Shown: positions 1 to 8,559, counted from the stretch's first letter. The stretch is 64,000 nucleotides of DNA from Paenisporosarcina antarctica (GCF_004367585.1 NZ_CP038015.1:3354001-3418000), one strand, 5' to 3'. Numbers and translations: made by a program. Notes: generated by a model not told the origin, from the letters alone.

Positions 1-21
1 TACCGTTCCGATCATCGCCAT
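1..21 (-). CDS. 5' end of a gene cut by the window edge (possible eut gene)
   Basis: Only the first seven codons (MAMIGTV) lie in the window. An AGGAGG ribosome site at 30-35 sits 8 nt before the ATG, so the start is convincing. It follows eutV on the same strand, behind an ANTAR-type antiterminator/terminator, so it is probably part of the ethanolamine regulon. Seven residues cannot identify it. The hydrophobic start would suit a permease such as EutH, but that is a guess. Confidence 0.55.
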
Positions 22-109
22 TATATTTTCCTCCTTTAATACATAGTCAACTAATTATTATGTACAACTTACTTTTATTACTTATTCTCTCACTCCTTTC
101 AATGAAAAC

Positions 110-144
110 AAAAAGATGCTTAAAGAAAGTTCTCTTTAAGCATC
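110..144 (-). terminator. Intrinsic terminator between eutV and the next eut-strand gene
   Basis: A perfect 12-bp stem (115-126 with 133-144) and a 6-nt loop are followed on the minus strand by TTTTTGTTTT. It lies in the leader of the gene starting at 21. Its 5' arm is shared with an ANTAR-type hairpin at 138-151, so termination is probably conditional. Confidence 0.85.
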
Positions 145-151
145 ATTGCTT
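138..151 (-). promoter_or_regulatory. ANTAR-type RNA hairpin (EutV antitermination site)
   Basis: On the minus strand the RNA reads AAGC-AATGAT-GCTT: a 4-bp stem closing a hexanucleotide loop with A at position 1 and G at position 4, the signature bound by ANTAR proteins. Its 3' arm overlaps the 5' arm of the terminator at 110-144, so the two structures exclude each other, as in known EutV-controlled leaders. The usual second hairpin just upstream was not identified with confidence. Confidence 0.7.
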
Positions 152-159
152 TTTCCTAT

Positions 160-729
160 TTACTTATATGTTGAAATAATGTCTCCTGCAACGGATTCCA
201 TAGTCATTTGAGTGGACATACTTAAATCCCTCATAGTTTTATATGCTTCCTGTTCTGTTAATTGTCTAACTTGCATAAGTATTCCTTTTGCTCGTTCAAT
301 CATTTTCCGTTTTTCAACTTCTTGTCTTGCATTTATAATGTCCTCTTTAAGCCGTTTAGCTTTTTCCCCTTGATGAATAGCAATTTCAATTGCAGGAATC
401 AAGTTTGATTCTGCTATAGGCTTAACTAGATAACCTACAACATTATCTTGTTGAGCTTTCTCAACGAACTCTTTTTGACTATAAGCTGTAATAATTATTA
501 TAGGTAAATCCAACTGTTTCCCAATAATTTGACTTGCTTGTAATCCATTAATTTTAGGCATTTTAATATCCATCAATATAAGATCTGGTTTATGCATAAA
601 TGCTAGTTCAATTGCCCGATCCCCGTTCCCCGCTTCACCAACAACATCGTAACCGTTATCTTCTAACATCATTCTTAAATCCATTCGAAAAATTGATTCG
701 TCTTCAGCTATCAATATTTTCTTTCTCAT
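160..729 (-). CDS. eutV: EutV-type response regulator with ANTAR RNA-binding domain
   Basis: Predicted antiterminator of ethanolamine utilisation genes. The receiver domain (about residues 1-120) has the acidic pair E9/D10, phospho-acceptor D54 in LILMDIKMP and a conserved lysine in GYLVKP. A linker helix leads to an ANTAR domain (about 130-188, ERAKGILM ... LTEQEAYKTMRDLS). When phosphorylated by its partner kinase, the family dimerises and binds paired RNA hairpins to prevent termination. The ATG at 729 was chosen over an upstream in-frame TTG at 741 because the GGAGG directly abuts that TTG and is better spaced for the ATG. The gene overlaps the end of eutW by 26 nt, indicating translational coupling. 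Confidence 0.92.
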   Translation of the reverse strand: MRKKILIAEDESIFRMDLRMMLEDNGYDVVGEAGNGDRAIELAFMHKPDLILMDIKMPKINGLQASQIIGKQLDLPIIIITAYSQKEFVEKAQQDNVVGYLVKPIAESNLIPAIEIAIHQGEKAKRLKEDIINARQEVEKRKMIERAKGILMQVRQLTEQEAYKTMRDLSMSTQMTMESVAGDIISTYK

Positions 730-2179
730 AATAAATAACAACCTCCGGGCTTACTGGAAATGCTATAACTGCATGTGTCCCTACATCTTCTGGCAAATAT
801 TGAAATTCACCATTTAAATCGTTTACAACCAAATTATGAACAATTTCCAATCCAAGTGAGGTTCTTGGCTTCTTCATTCCAACGCCGTTGTCGAAAATAT
901 GAAGCTCTAAGAAATCCTTATTAGAATGAAATTCAACAATAATTTCCCCTAATATATCTTCAGGAAAGGCATGCTTTAAAGAATTTTGAACAAGTTCATT
1001 AATAATCAATGCAATTGAAACCGCTTTCCTAGATGATGTTAATATTCTATTGCCATTTGACTGAATAATCAAGCTAATATTTTTATGGAGTTCATTTAAT
1101 ACCAGTGTCGAACATACTTTTCTAGTTAATTCAATAATATTTACATCGTCATCATCTGCATCTTCGTTTGCAAGAATAAGTTCATATACAGAGGAAATAC
1201 TATAAATTCTATTTAATGTATCCTCAAAATATGCTTTACTTTCTTCAGGAGATCCCTTTCTCATTTGAAGACGTAGTAGACTGGCAACTGTTTGAAGATT
1301 ATTCTTTACACGATGATGAACTTCTTGGATGAGATAGGATTTCATCATCAACTCTTTCTCCTTCGTTCTAAGTTCAGTAATGTCTTGGATGATTAAAAGG
1401 GTTTCTCCATGCTGTTCTTTGTTTCGTAATCTCACTTTTTTTATCACTAAGTTTTTTCTGTCTAATGTCATATCAAAAACGAATACATCCTCTTTCGAGT
1501 CATACACTTGTTTTAAAAAGGGTAATAACTCTACTAAATTCTTATGTTGTATTTCATCTGTTTGACTCATTTCGGTTATAAACTTAACACCAACAGGATT
1601 AGCATAAATTAAATTATTTTTGTTATCTGTTAACAGTAAAGTTTCCATTAATAAACTCGAAATAATTGGTATTTTACCCATATCATCTCCGAGCATAGTG
1701 CCCAACGTCTCCTGACCAAATGAATACTTTTGCTGTTCGCTTCTAACAAGAGATTGTTGAGACATTTCTTTCTCTTGAATGAGAACGCCAATTATTTGGT
1801 GGGAACCATTTTTTATAGGAACCACGCTTTGTTCAACAATTCGACCATCCTGCGTCACCGCTTGACTAATTAGAGATTTCTTTCCACCTCGATAGCTATA
1901 AAACACACCTGGCTCAAATGATTCAAATACAAATTTACCAACTACAGATTTCTCATAGACAGAATCAGAGGTACTTGGAAACGCTTCCGCTACAACAATT
2001 GCATGGTCATTTTCATTCATTTTACAATCAATATACATATTTGCGTTTGATAGATCTGCATAGATATTCAAAGTAGATTCTACCTTTTTTAGTATATTTA
2101 TATCTTCAGTATTTAATTCCGTATATATTTTACATAGTTGCTCTAAAGTTGATTCACTCAATATTTTCACAGCCCTCAT
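704..2179 (-). CDS. eutW: EutW-type ethanolamine sensor histidine kinase
   Basis: Cytoplasmic sensor kinase expected to detect ethanolamine and phosphorylate EutV. Residues about 5-140 match the EutW/Pdu-type N-terminal sensory region and about 170-270 form a PAS-like domain. They are followed by a HisKA_2-type dimerisation domain (HHRVKNNLQTVASLL, phospho-His about 289) and a HATPase_c domain with an N-box near 395-399 and DNGVGM near 430. No membrane segment is apparent. It overlaps eutV and is divergent from eutA across 257 bp. The first ATG (2179) lies inside the only ribosome-site-like GAGG, so a TTG at 2161 (product beginning MSESTLEQL) may be the real start. Confidence 0.9.
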   Translation of the reverse strand: MRAVKILSESTLEQLCKIYTELNTEDINILKKVESTLNIYADLSNANMYIDCKMNENDHAIVVAEAFPSTSDSVYEKSVVGKFVFESFEPGVFYSYRGGKKSLISQAVTQDGRIVEQSVVPIKNGSHQIIGVLIQEKEMSQQSLVRSEQQKYSFGQETLGTMLGDDMGKIPIISSLLMETLLLTDNKNNLIYANPVGVKFITEMSQTDEIQHKNLVELLPFLKQVYDSKEDVFVFDMTLDRKNLVIKKVRLRNKEQHGETLLIIQDITELRTKEKELMMKSYLIQEVHHRVKNNLQTVASLLRLQMRKGSPEESKAYFEDTLNRIYSISSVYELILANEDADDDDVNIIELTRKVCSTLVLNELHKNISLIIQSNGNRILTSSRKAVSIALIINELVQNSLKHAFPEDILGEIIVEFHSNKDFLELHIFDNGVGMKKPRTSLGLEIVHNLVVNDLNGEFQYLPEDVGTHAVIAFPVSPEVVIYYEKENIDS

Positions 2180-2353
2180 TGTTTTGAATTATTTGAATTT
2201 AGTATACAGATGGTTACATTCTTGGTCAATACAGATATTGGAGATGAAGATTACGATTAATATCTCATCTTAAAAGAACTAATTTGTTCGGGTGACTTTA
2301 CAATTCACTGTATTAAATATATATTTAGAATATTAAATAAAATTATAGTAATT

Positions 2354-2367
2354 AGGCAATGGCGCCT
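2354..2367 (+). promoter_or_regulatory. ANTAR-type RNA hairpin in the eutA leader
   Basis: The sequence AGGC-AATGGC-GCCT forms a 4-bp stem with a hexaloop carrying A1 and G4, the same layout and loop start (AATG) as the hairpin at 138-151. Its 3' arm (2364-2367) is part of the 5' arm of the terminator at 2363-2407, so the two are mutually exclusive. A weak upstream partner with loop ATAGT closed by AATT/AATT lies at 2341-2353 but has a five-base loop, so the first hairpin of the usual pair is uncertain. Confidence 0.75.
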
Positions 2368-2407
2368 CTGATGAATTCTATGGATATAGAATTTTCGGGG
2401 GCGTTTT
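2363..2407 (+). terminator. Conditional terminator in the eutA leader
   Basis: Two-part stem: CGCCTC (2363-2368) with GGGGCG (2398-2403), and GAATTCTAT (2373-2381) with ATAGAATTT (2386-2394), separated by a small internal loop and followed by TTTT. It lies 30 nt before the eutA start and would block eutABC unless the overlapping ANTAR hairpin is held by EutV. An ORF extension starting at 2359 runs through this structure and is therefore unlikely to be translated. Confidence 0.8.
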
Positions 2408-2436
2408 ATGTATTTCTAAAAGGTGGCGTGAATCGA

Positions 2437-3882
2437 ATGAATAGCTCAGCTTCTAAAATAGAGACATTAATGAGTGCTGGTATTGATATTGGAACTAGTA
2501 CGACTAAGTTAGTGATCAGTCGCTTTTCTTTAATGAATGTAGCCGGTGGAACACATGTACCAAGGATTGAAATTATAGATAAAGAGATTCTCTATAGAAG
2601 TCCAATTTTCAGGACCCCTCTCTTATCTCCTACAATCATTGATATTAATAAAATAGAACAGCTTATCCAAAATGAGTATGAGATAGCTGGTGTTTTGTCT
2701 CAGCAAATTCAAACAGGTGCCGTCATCATCACCGGAGAAACGGCAACAATGAAAAATGCGCAGGAGATGGTTCATCATTTGTCAGATGTGGCAGGTGAAT
2801 TTCTCGTAGCTACTGCTGGACCGGATTTAGAGGGAGTCATCGCTGCTAAAGGATCAGGTGCATATGAGTATGCAAAAAAAACACGTAAATCTGTAGCTAA
2901 TATTGATATTGGGGGAGGAACAGCGAATATCGCTGTCTACCAAGGAGATAAAATGGCTGGAACCTGTACGCTTCATATTGGAGGAAGATTGATTGAATTT
3001 GAAAACCAACACGTGAAGAGTATTTCTCCCCCTGTTCAAAAGCTTCTCACCCAAGAAGGATGGTCGCTTGAAATTAATGACAGTAAAAACCATCCGACCA
3101 TTGAAAAAGTGACAGATTGGATGGCCAAACTACTTGCTAGAGTTCTATCAAAATCGACAACCTCTAAAGATGATGTGCTGATTTTAGGGCATCATCCTGA
3201 GTGGAATGGGGACATAGACGTCATTACAATATCCGGAGGTATATCAGAATGTATGTACGGGCTAGAAGACACTGATTACTCAAAAGCTGTTTATGATGAT
3301 ATTGGCATAGAATTGGCACAAGCCCTTCAAAAAAATGAAAATCTTAAGAATTGGGAATGGGTAATTCCAGAAGAAACCGTACGTGCGACAGTTCTTGGAG
3401 CTGGAACACAGACGACAAATATTAGCGGAGCGACTATACAAGTGGATAGTAAAGAACTTCCCCAAAAAAATCTCCCAGTATTTGAGATTTCATTTGAAAA
3501 TCAAATAGAAATTGGTCTAGGGAAATTACAAAGTAGCATGAACCTGGCTATTAGTATGTATGACCCTGGTCGCGAAGGTCAAAATTTTGTTCTTTATTTA
3601 AAAGATTTCCCGTATTTGAATTTCAAGGATATCCAAGAGATTGCTAAGGGATTGTTACAAAGCAGACTGTTGAAACCCAAGCCGGAACAGCCATTAATTA
3701 TAGTCTTACAGAGCGATCATGCAAAAGTGCTAGGACAAACACTCCAGGCACAAGAAGCAAGTCAAAGTATTTTATGTGTAGATCAAGTGGACGTCGAACA
3801 TGGCGACTACATGGATATTGGCAGGATTCTTCAGTCCGGGGTGGTGCCTGTAGTCATCAAAACACTGACTTTCCATTCATAA
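2437..3882 (+). CDS. eutA: Ethanolamine ammonia-lyase reactivating factor EutA
   Basis: Actin/Hsp70-like ATPase that exchanges damaged cobalamin in ethanolamine ammonia-lyase to reactivate it. The 481-residue product opens with an ATP-binding phosphate loop (SAGIDIGTSTTKLVISR) and has a second nucleotide-binding motif (VANIDIGGGTANIAVYQ) near residue 165. The length fits the family. The ATG at 2437 was chosen because AAAGGTGG lies about 10 nt upstream and the longer frame (from 2359) runs through the leader terminator. It is first in a eutA-eutB-eutC cluster, 29 nt before the eutB GTG candidate start and 38 nt before its ATG. Expression is probably controlled by EutV antitermination. Confidence 0.95.
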   Translation: MNSSASKIETLMSAGIDIGTSTTKLVISRFSLMNVAGGTHVPRIEIIDKEILYRSPIFRTPLLSPTIIDINKIEQLIQNEYEIAGVLSQQIQTGAVIITGETATMKNAQEMVHHLSDVAGEFLVATAGPDLEGVIAAKGSGAYEYAKKTRKSVANIDIGGGTANIAVYQGDKMAGTCTLHIGGRLIEFENQHVKSISPPVQKLLTQEGWSLEINDSKNHPTIEKVTDWMAKLLARVLSKSTTSKDDVLILGHHPEWNGDIDVITISGGISECMYGLEDTDYSKAVYDDIGIELAQALQKNENLKNWEWVIPEETVRATVLGAGTQTTNISGATIQVDSKELPQKNLPVFEISFENQIEIGLGKLQSSMNLAISMYDPGREGQNFVLYLKDFPYLNFKDIQEIAKGLLQSRLLKPKPEQPLIIVLQSDHAKVLGQTLQAQEASQSILCVDQVDVEHGDYMDIGRILQSGVVPVVIKTLTFHS

Positions 3883-3920
3883 GTAAGGAAATAAAAAAAC
3901 CGAGGAAAAGAGTGTGTCCG

Positions 3921-5282
3921 ATGAAACTAAGCGGCCGAATAAAAGATCAACATTTTCAATTTTCATCCGTAACTGAGCTGTTAGCTAAAGCAAGTGAAGA
4001 AAAATCGGGTGACCGCATGTCAAAAGTGGCCGCCGAATCTTCTCTAGAACGTGTTGCAGCAAAATGGATTTTGAGTGAACTAACGTTAAAGGATATCTAT
4101 GAAAATCCGGTCATTCCATATGAAAAAGATGAGGTGACACGTGTTATCTACGATCAAATTAATAATCATATATACAATGAAATTGCTCATTGGACAGTCA
4201 GCTATTTGAGAGAATACATTTTAGATCACAGCACGACGTCTTCCGCCTTGAAGAGAATCAGCCGCGGATTAACAAGTGAAATGATTGCAGCTGTTGCAAA
4301 ATTAATGTCAAGCATTGACCTGGTCATGGCTTCACAAAAAATTCGCTATCAGGCACATTGCAATACAACCATTGGGGAACCGGGCAGACTCGCATTCAGA
4401 TGCCAACCCAATCATCCGACGGACAAATCAGAAGGGATTTTGGCGTCGTTAAAAGAGGGGCTTTCATATGGATCAGGAGATGCGGTCATCGGGATTAATC
4501 CAAATAATGATTCAGTGGAATCAGTGTCGCGTCTATTAACAATCTCTCATGAATTCATACAAAAATGGGGAATTCCTACACAAAATTGTGTTCTTGCTCA
4601 TATTACTACCCAGCTCCAGGCTCTTAAGAAGGGAGCTCCGATGGCTTTAATGTTTCAAAGTTTGGCAGGAACGGAGAAAGCCAATCGTGATTTTGGAGTC
4701 AACAAAGAATTATTGGATGAAGCTTCTTATTATATGATGAAAATGGGTACCTCTAGCGGACCGAATGTGATGTATTTTGAAACAGGACAAGGGTCAGAAG
4801 TCTCACTTGATGCCGATCATGGAGTAGATATGCAAACACTAGAATCACGAACATACGGATACGCACGTCATTGGAATCCTTTTATGGTGAATAATGTTTC
4901 TGGTTTCATTGGTCCTGAAACTCTATTTGATGGTCGTCAGATGATACGAGCAGATCTTGAGGATTTATTTATGGGTAAATTGAATGGACTTCCAATGGGG
5001 ATCGCGCCAACCTACACAAACCATATGGAATCTGATCAAAATGACCAAGAAATTGCAGGAATGTTGACAGCTTTAGCTGGAGCAAATTTTTATATGGGTG
5101 TACCAGGTGGAGATGATGTCATGCTTAGTTATCAGGACACTAGTTTTCATGATGATGCTAGTTTACGAGAAATGCTTGGATTCAGACCGCTGCGTGAATT
5201 TGAAATTTGGCTTGAAACGATGGGAATTATGGAAAATGGACGTTTAACCCCTAAGGCAGGAGACTTATCTATTTTTAATTAA
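3921..5282 (+). CDS. eutB: Ethanolamine ammonia-lyase large subunit EutB
   Basis: Catalytic large subunit of adenosylcobalamin-dependent ethanolamine ammonia-lyase, which converts ethanolamine to acetaldehyde and ammonia. From this ATG the product is 453 residues, the length I expect for EutB. It begins MKLSGRIKDQHFQF and contains the conserved N-terminal stretch LLAKASEEKSGD and the characteristic TIGEPGRLAFRCQPNHP and VMYFETGQGSE segments of the TIM-barrel active site. A GTG at 3912 is better spaced from the GAGG at 3902-3905 and would add three residues. The frame stays open upstream into eutA but is not coding there. eutC follows after 17 nt. Confidence 0.96.
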   Translation: MKLSGRIKDQHFQFSSVTELLAKASEEKSGDRMSKVAAESSLERVAAKWILSELTLKDIYENPVIPYEKDEVTRVIYDQINNHIYNEIAHWTVSYLREYILDHSTTSSALKRISRGLTSEMIAAVAKLMSSIDLVMASQKIRYQAHCNTTIGEPGRLAFRCQPNHPTDKSEGILASLKEGLSYGSGDAVIGINPNNDSVESVSRLLTISHEFIQKWGIPTQNCVLAHITTQLQALKKGAPMALMFQSLAGTEKANRDFGVNKELLDEASYYMMKMGTSSGPNVMYFETGQGSEVSLDADHGVDMQTLESRTYGYARHWNPFMVNNVSGFIGPETLFDGRQMIRADLEDLFMGKLNGLPMGIAPTYTNHMESDQNDQEIAGMLTALAGANFYMGVPGGDDVMLSYQDTSFHDDASLREMLGFRPLREFEIWLETMGIMENGRLTPKAGDLSIFN

Positions 5283-5299
5283 CAAAAAGGAGGGGCGAT

Positions 5300-6154
5300 A
5301 TGGATATTGAACAAATTGTTAGAGAAGTAGTGGAACAAATAAGAAAAAAGAAAAATGTACCCCAAGAAATCATACTTGATGTTCCTCTGCTTGAAGAAGG
5401 ATTAGTATATTCGAGAGAAAAAGTGGTTGGTGTAAAAGAACCCACTGATAGCGCTACAATTGCTGAAGCACAGAAAATAACACCAGCACGTATTGGCATA
5501 GGGCGAGCAGGAACACGAATGCGAACAAAAAGTTATCTAGATTTTCAGTTGGACCATGCTGCTGCTCAGGATGCAGTGAAAAAAGAAGTTTCAGAACAAT
5601 TTTTAGAGAAATTAGCTATACCTATTTTGAAAACAAAAGCACAATCATTAAGTGAGTATTTAATGAACCTCGACTCTGGTAGAGTGCTGTGTGACGAGTC
5701 TGTTCACTGGCTACAACAGCATAGTGAGAAAGGAAAGCAGGTACAAATTATTATTTCAGATGGTTTGAGCACAACAGGAATTGAAGAAAATGTCCCCAAT
5801 CTTTTGTCAGCGCTCGAACAAGGGTTAAAAATGAAAAATATTTCAATGGAAAAACCTATTTTTATTAAAAGGAGCCGAGTCTGGGTGCAGGATCATGTGG
5901 CTTCTATAGTCAACTGTGACCTTGTCATTTCTCTGATTGGTGAGCGACCAGGATTGGCTACTTCTAAAAGTGTGAGTGCCTACTTAATTTACAAACCAAC
6001 GAAAGATTCCGTTGAAGCCGATCGGACAGTTATTTCAAATATTCACAAGGGTGGTGTTCAACCGTTAGAAGCAGGCGCCTACTTGTCGGACATGATTGCT
6101 GATATACTGATTAAAAAAGTAAGCGGAGTAAAATATACCCAAACTAAGGAATAA
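5300..6154 (+). CDS. eutC: Ethanolamine ammonia-lyase small subunit EutC
   Basis: Small subunit that completes the cobalamin-binding site of ethanolamine ammonia-lyase. The 284-residue product has a charged N-terminal helix (MDIEQIVREVVEQIRKKK), the conserved ARIGIGRAGTRMRTKSYLDF segment and the C-terminal ISDGLSTTGIEEN and VVISLIGERPGLATSKS-like motifs (here LVISLIGERPGLATSKS) that contact the cofactor. An AAAGGAGG ribosome site precedes the ATG. It is the last gene of the eutABC cluster and is followed by a strong terminator at 6256. No microcompartment shell gene follows on this side. Confidence 0.96.
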   Translation: MDIEQIVREVVEQIRKKKNVPQEIILDVPLLEEGLVYSREKVVGVKEPTDSATIAEAQKITPARIGIGRAGTRMRTKSYLDFQLDHAAAQDAVKKEVSEQFLEKLAIPILKTKAQSLSEYLMNLDSGRVLCDESVHWLQQHSEKGKQVQIIISDGLSTTGIEENVPNLLSALEQGLKMKNISMEKPIFIKRSRVWVQDHVASIVNCDLVISLIGERPGLATSKSVSAYLIYKPTKDSVEADRTVISNIHKGGVQPLEAGAYLSDMIADILIKKVSGVKYTQTKE

Positions 6155-6255
6155 TACTCTTCATATTATTGCTCAAATTCCGACTAATACAATGATATTT
6201 GACAATTTGAACGAGTAAATGAATTAAGAGATTTGGAACTTAAATAATCAGGTTA

Positions 6256-6290
6256 ATGAGCGGTGGCCAAGAACACCGCTCATTTCTTTT
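6256..6290 (+). terminator. Terminator of eutABC
   Basis: A perfect 10-bp stem ATGAGCGGTG/CACCGCTCAT with an 8-nt loop is followed by TTTCTTTTT, about 100 nt after the eutC stop. Confidence 0.9.
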
Positions 6291-6401
6291 TCAGCAGTCA
6301 ACCCTGCGTCGGGTGCGTGTCCTTCGCTTCCCCTTCAACCTGCCGATTCCTTTGAAAAGAATTTTTATTATTGAAATAATAGACTATACTACTACGAACA
6401 A

Positions 6402-6431
6402 TAGTGGCCGAAGGTACAATTTCGGCCGCTA
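6402..6431. repeat. Palindromic GGCCG hairpin, copy 1
   Basis: An 11-bp stem (one G-T wobble) of the form TAGTGGCCGAA ... TTCGGCCGCTA around an 8-nt loop. A second copy with similar flanks (ACGA/TCAATAG before, ATTT after) lies at 8844-8875. There is no T-run, so it is not a standard terminator, though it sits just after the lipoprotein gene on the minus strand. Confidence 0.6.
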
Positions 6432-6441
6432 CCTGCATTTA

Positions 6442-7071
6442 TTAAAAATTAATTTTTATTTTCTGTGATTCGATGATTTTCTCTTCGTCTTTATCAAACA
6501 CATCACTTGTCGTTATTTCAATCCATTCAAGATCATTTGAAGACTCTACAATAAACCCTATATTCCCTTTTTTTGTTTCATTGCCTTCTATTTCCCCGTT
6601 TAAATCTTCAAGATAAATATCATTTTCCCAATTAAATTTTTCCCCTGAGCTGGTTTCAATAAGAGCTATTGGTGCGAAATTCACTTTTTCTGGGTATTTA
6701 TTCTCAATCTCTACAAATACTTTAACAAAATTGAATTCCTCTTCTTGTGTTAACACATGGAAATAATCAATCAAACTGTAGTCTGGTCTTAGATGGATTA
6801 TTTTCATGTCTTTGACTGTGAGTTTTATCGGACCATCTTCATACGTCTTATTCACTTGATTAATGGCCTTTAACGTAGCTTCACCTTTTTCATCTGACAC
6901 GGTTTGATCCACTTCTAGTAGTGTTCGATCGTCTGGGACCTGTGGATTTGAGTAGTAGTCATTCAAATAATCACTATTTGCTGGTTCTTCATTTACAGAG
7001 GCTACAGTATTATTGGAACATCCTGATATTACTAGAGTTAATAGCGCCAATAGGGTAATAAGTTTTTTCAA
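6442..7071 (-). CDS. Secreted lipoprotein of unknown function (DUF4352/DUF5068-like)
   Basis: A 209-residue exported lipoprotein. The N-terminus MKKLITLLALLTLVISGC is a lipoprotein signal with lipobox VISGC, so Cys18 should be lipidated and the protein anchored to the outer face of the membrane. The rest is an acidic linker and a beta-rich domain (IKLTVKDMKIIHLRPDYS ... FNFVKVFVEIENK) that resembles the immunoglobulin-like DUF4352/DUF5068 lipoproteins of Bacilli. That assignment is from pattern memory only. The start is a TTG with GGAGGG 6 nt upstream. It is the first gene downstream of phoA on the minus strand but is separated by a terminator. Its role is unknown. Confidence 0.75.
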   Translation of the reverse strand: MKKLITLLALLTLVISGCSNNTVASVNEEPANSDYLNDYYSNPQVPDDRTLLEVDQTVSDEKGEATLKAINQVNKTYEDGPIKLTVKDMKIIHLRPDYSLIDYFHVLTQEEEFNFVKVFVEIENKYPEKVNFAPIALIETSSGEKFNWENDIYLEDLNGEIEGNETKKGNIGFIVESSNDLEWIEITTSDVFDKDEEKIIESQKIKINF

Positions 7072-7099
7072 AAGTAACCCTCCTACTATACATTCATTT

Positions 7100-7143
7100 T
7101 AAAAAAGAAGGACTGACTTTTTATGTAACAGTCAGATCCTTCT
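7100..7143 (-). terminator. Terminator after alkaline phosphatase
   Basis: The minus strand has AGAAGGATCTGACTG pairing with AGTCAGTCCTTCT (one bulge), followed by TTTTTT. It lies about 30 nt after the phosphatase stop and may also separate the lipoprotein gene from read-through. Confidence 0.85.
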
Positions 7144-7173
7144 ATCTATATTAATCATGTGGCAAGAAAAAAT

Positions 7174-8559
7174 TTATTTATCATCAATACGTGTTTTATT
7201 TTTCCCTTTTTTCAAGACATCAAAAATAATTTTCGCGTTGTCTGTATTGTCAATTTGTCCTGCAAAACGCTCCGCACCAGGTCCGAAGGCATATACAGGA
7301 ACGTCCTCGCCAGTATGACCACTAGTAGTCCATCCTGTGTTTGATCGGCTATCAAATATTTTTTCTATCGCATTATCAATATCTACTGCTTTCTTCGTAG
7401 ATACATCCTTCACAGATTTAATCTCCTCAGTAGTCAAATCAAGATCAATATATTTTTCAAGTGTTTCTTCTACATCTGCACCTTTCACGATTTCATTTGC
7501 CATGAAATCAGGTGTGCGTTTAGCTGCTTTAATGGGCTCACCAAACCAGTTATAAATACCATCTGAACCGATAGAATAACCACCTGTGGAGTGATCAGCA
7601 GTTGCGACAACTAATGTATGCTTATCCTTTTTTGCAAATTCAATAGCTGCTTTAAATGCTTTATCAAAGTCTTCCATTTCACTCATCGCAGAAACGATGT
7701 CATTGTCATGCCCAGCCCAGTCAATTTGGCTTCCTTCAACCATTAAGAAGAAACCATCCTTGTCTTGATTTAAACGATCAATAGCCGAAGTAGTCATGTC
7801 TCCTAAAGAAGGTGTTTCCTCTGAACGGTCAATCATTTTCGGCATTCCACGGTCAGAGAATAGGCCAAGAACTTGTTTATTTGTATCCTTTAATAATTCG
7901 TCTTTACTTGTTATATGGCTATAGCCATCCTTTTTGAATTCTTCAATAAGGTTACGATCTTTTCGCTCAAATAAATCAGTCCCTCCACCAAGAAGAACAT
8001 CCACTTTATGTTTACCATTAATTAGTTCATCATAATAATCATCCGCAATGGCATTCATGTTTTGTCGACTTTCATCATGTGCTCCAAATGAGGCTGGAGT
8101 TGCATGAGTAATTTCAGATGTGGCAACAAGTCCAGTTGCTTTTCCTTGTTCTTTTGCAGCTTCCAATACCGTTTTCACTTCTGAACCATCATTATCCACA
8201 GCGATTGCACTATTGTATGTTTTAATTCCAGCAGACATTGCGGTTGCAGCCGAAGCAGAGTCTGTTATGTTTTGTAATGGATCTTCTGGATACGTCATTT
8301 GCAGACCTACAAGATATTTATCAAGCTCCGTGCGATCTGCGAATTTCGTTTTAGGTGCGTCTTGTAGGTAACGATAGGCAGTTGTATATGAAACTCCCAT
8401 TCCATCACCAATCAAGAAGATGACGTTTTTAATTTCTGGCGTATTCACCTTTTTTTCTTTTGCTTCAGCCATAGAGATAGATCCTCCTAAACTAGCAAAT
8501 GCAACAGACGTCATCACAGCTAAAGGGATAAGTTTCTTTTTGAATTTCTTATTGAACAT
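7174..8559 (-). CDS. Secreted alkaline phosphatase
   Basis: Exported phosphomonoesterase of the PhoA-type alkaline phosphatase superfamily. The 461-residue product has a Lys-rich signal peptide (MFNKKFKKKL then a hydrophobic stretch, with a likely cleavage near SMAEA). It carries the metal-binding VIFLIGDGMG motif (D52) and the nucleophile region ITDSASAATAMSAG (Ser101). The later metal ligands are in SQIDWAGHDND, TADHSTGG and TSGHTGEDVP. Length and motif order fit Bacillus PhoA/PhoB-type enzymes. It is monocistronic: a terminator follows and a 400-bp gap precedes it. A clear PhoP box was not found, so phosphate control is only expected from the family. Confidence 0.93.
   Translation of the reverse strand: MFNKKFKKKLIPLAVMTSVAFASLGGSISMAEAKEKKVNTPEIKNVIFLIGDGMGVSYTTAYRYLQDAPKTKFADRTELDKYLVGLQMTYPEDPLQNITDSASAATAMSAGIKTYNSAIAVDNDGSEVKTVLEAAKEQGKATGLVATSEITHATPASFGAHDESRQNMNAIADDYYDELINGKHKVDVLLGGGTDLFERKDRNLIEEFKKDGYSHITSKDELLKDTNKQVLGLFSDRGMPKMIDRSEETPSLGDMTTSAIDRLNQDKDGFFLMVEGSQIDWAGHDNDIVSAMSEMEDFDKAFKAAIEFAKKDKHTLVVATADHSTGGYSIGSDGIYNWFGEPIKAAKRTPDFMANEIVKGADVEETLEKYIDLDLTTEEIKSVKDVSTKKAVDIDNAIEKIFDSRSNTGWTTSGHTGEDVPVYAFGPGAERFAGQIDNTDNAKIIFDVLKKGKNKTRIDDK

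Noticed and set aside
2359-2436. N-terminal extension of EutA (MAPLMNSMDIEF)
   Set aside because: It runs through the leader terminator and ANTAR hairpin, and a better ribosome site serves the ATG at 2437.
3774-3920. N-terminal extension of EutB overlapping eutA
   Set aside because: It is out-of-frame eutA sequence; EutB has normal length from 3921 (or 3912).
6256-6468. 70-codon plus-strand frame after eutC
   Set aside because: It begins inside the eutC terminator and has no ribosome site or family.
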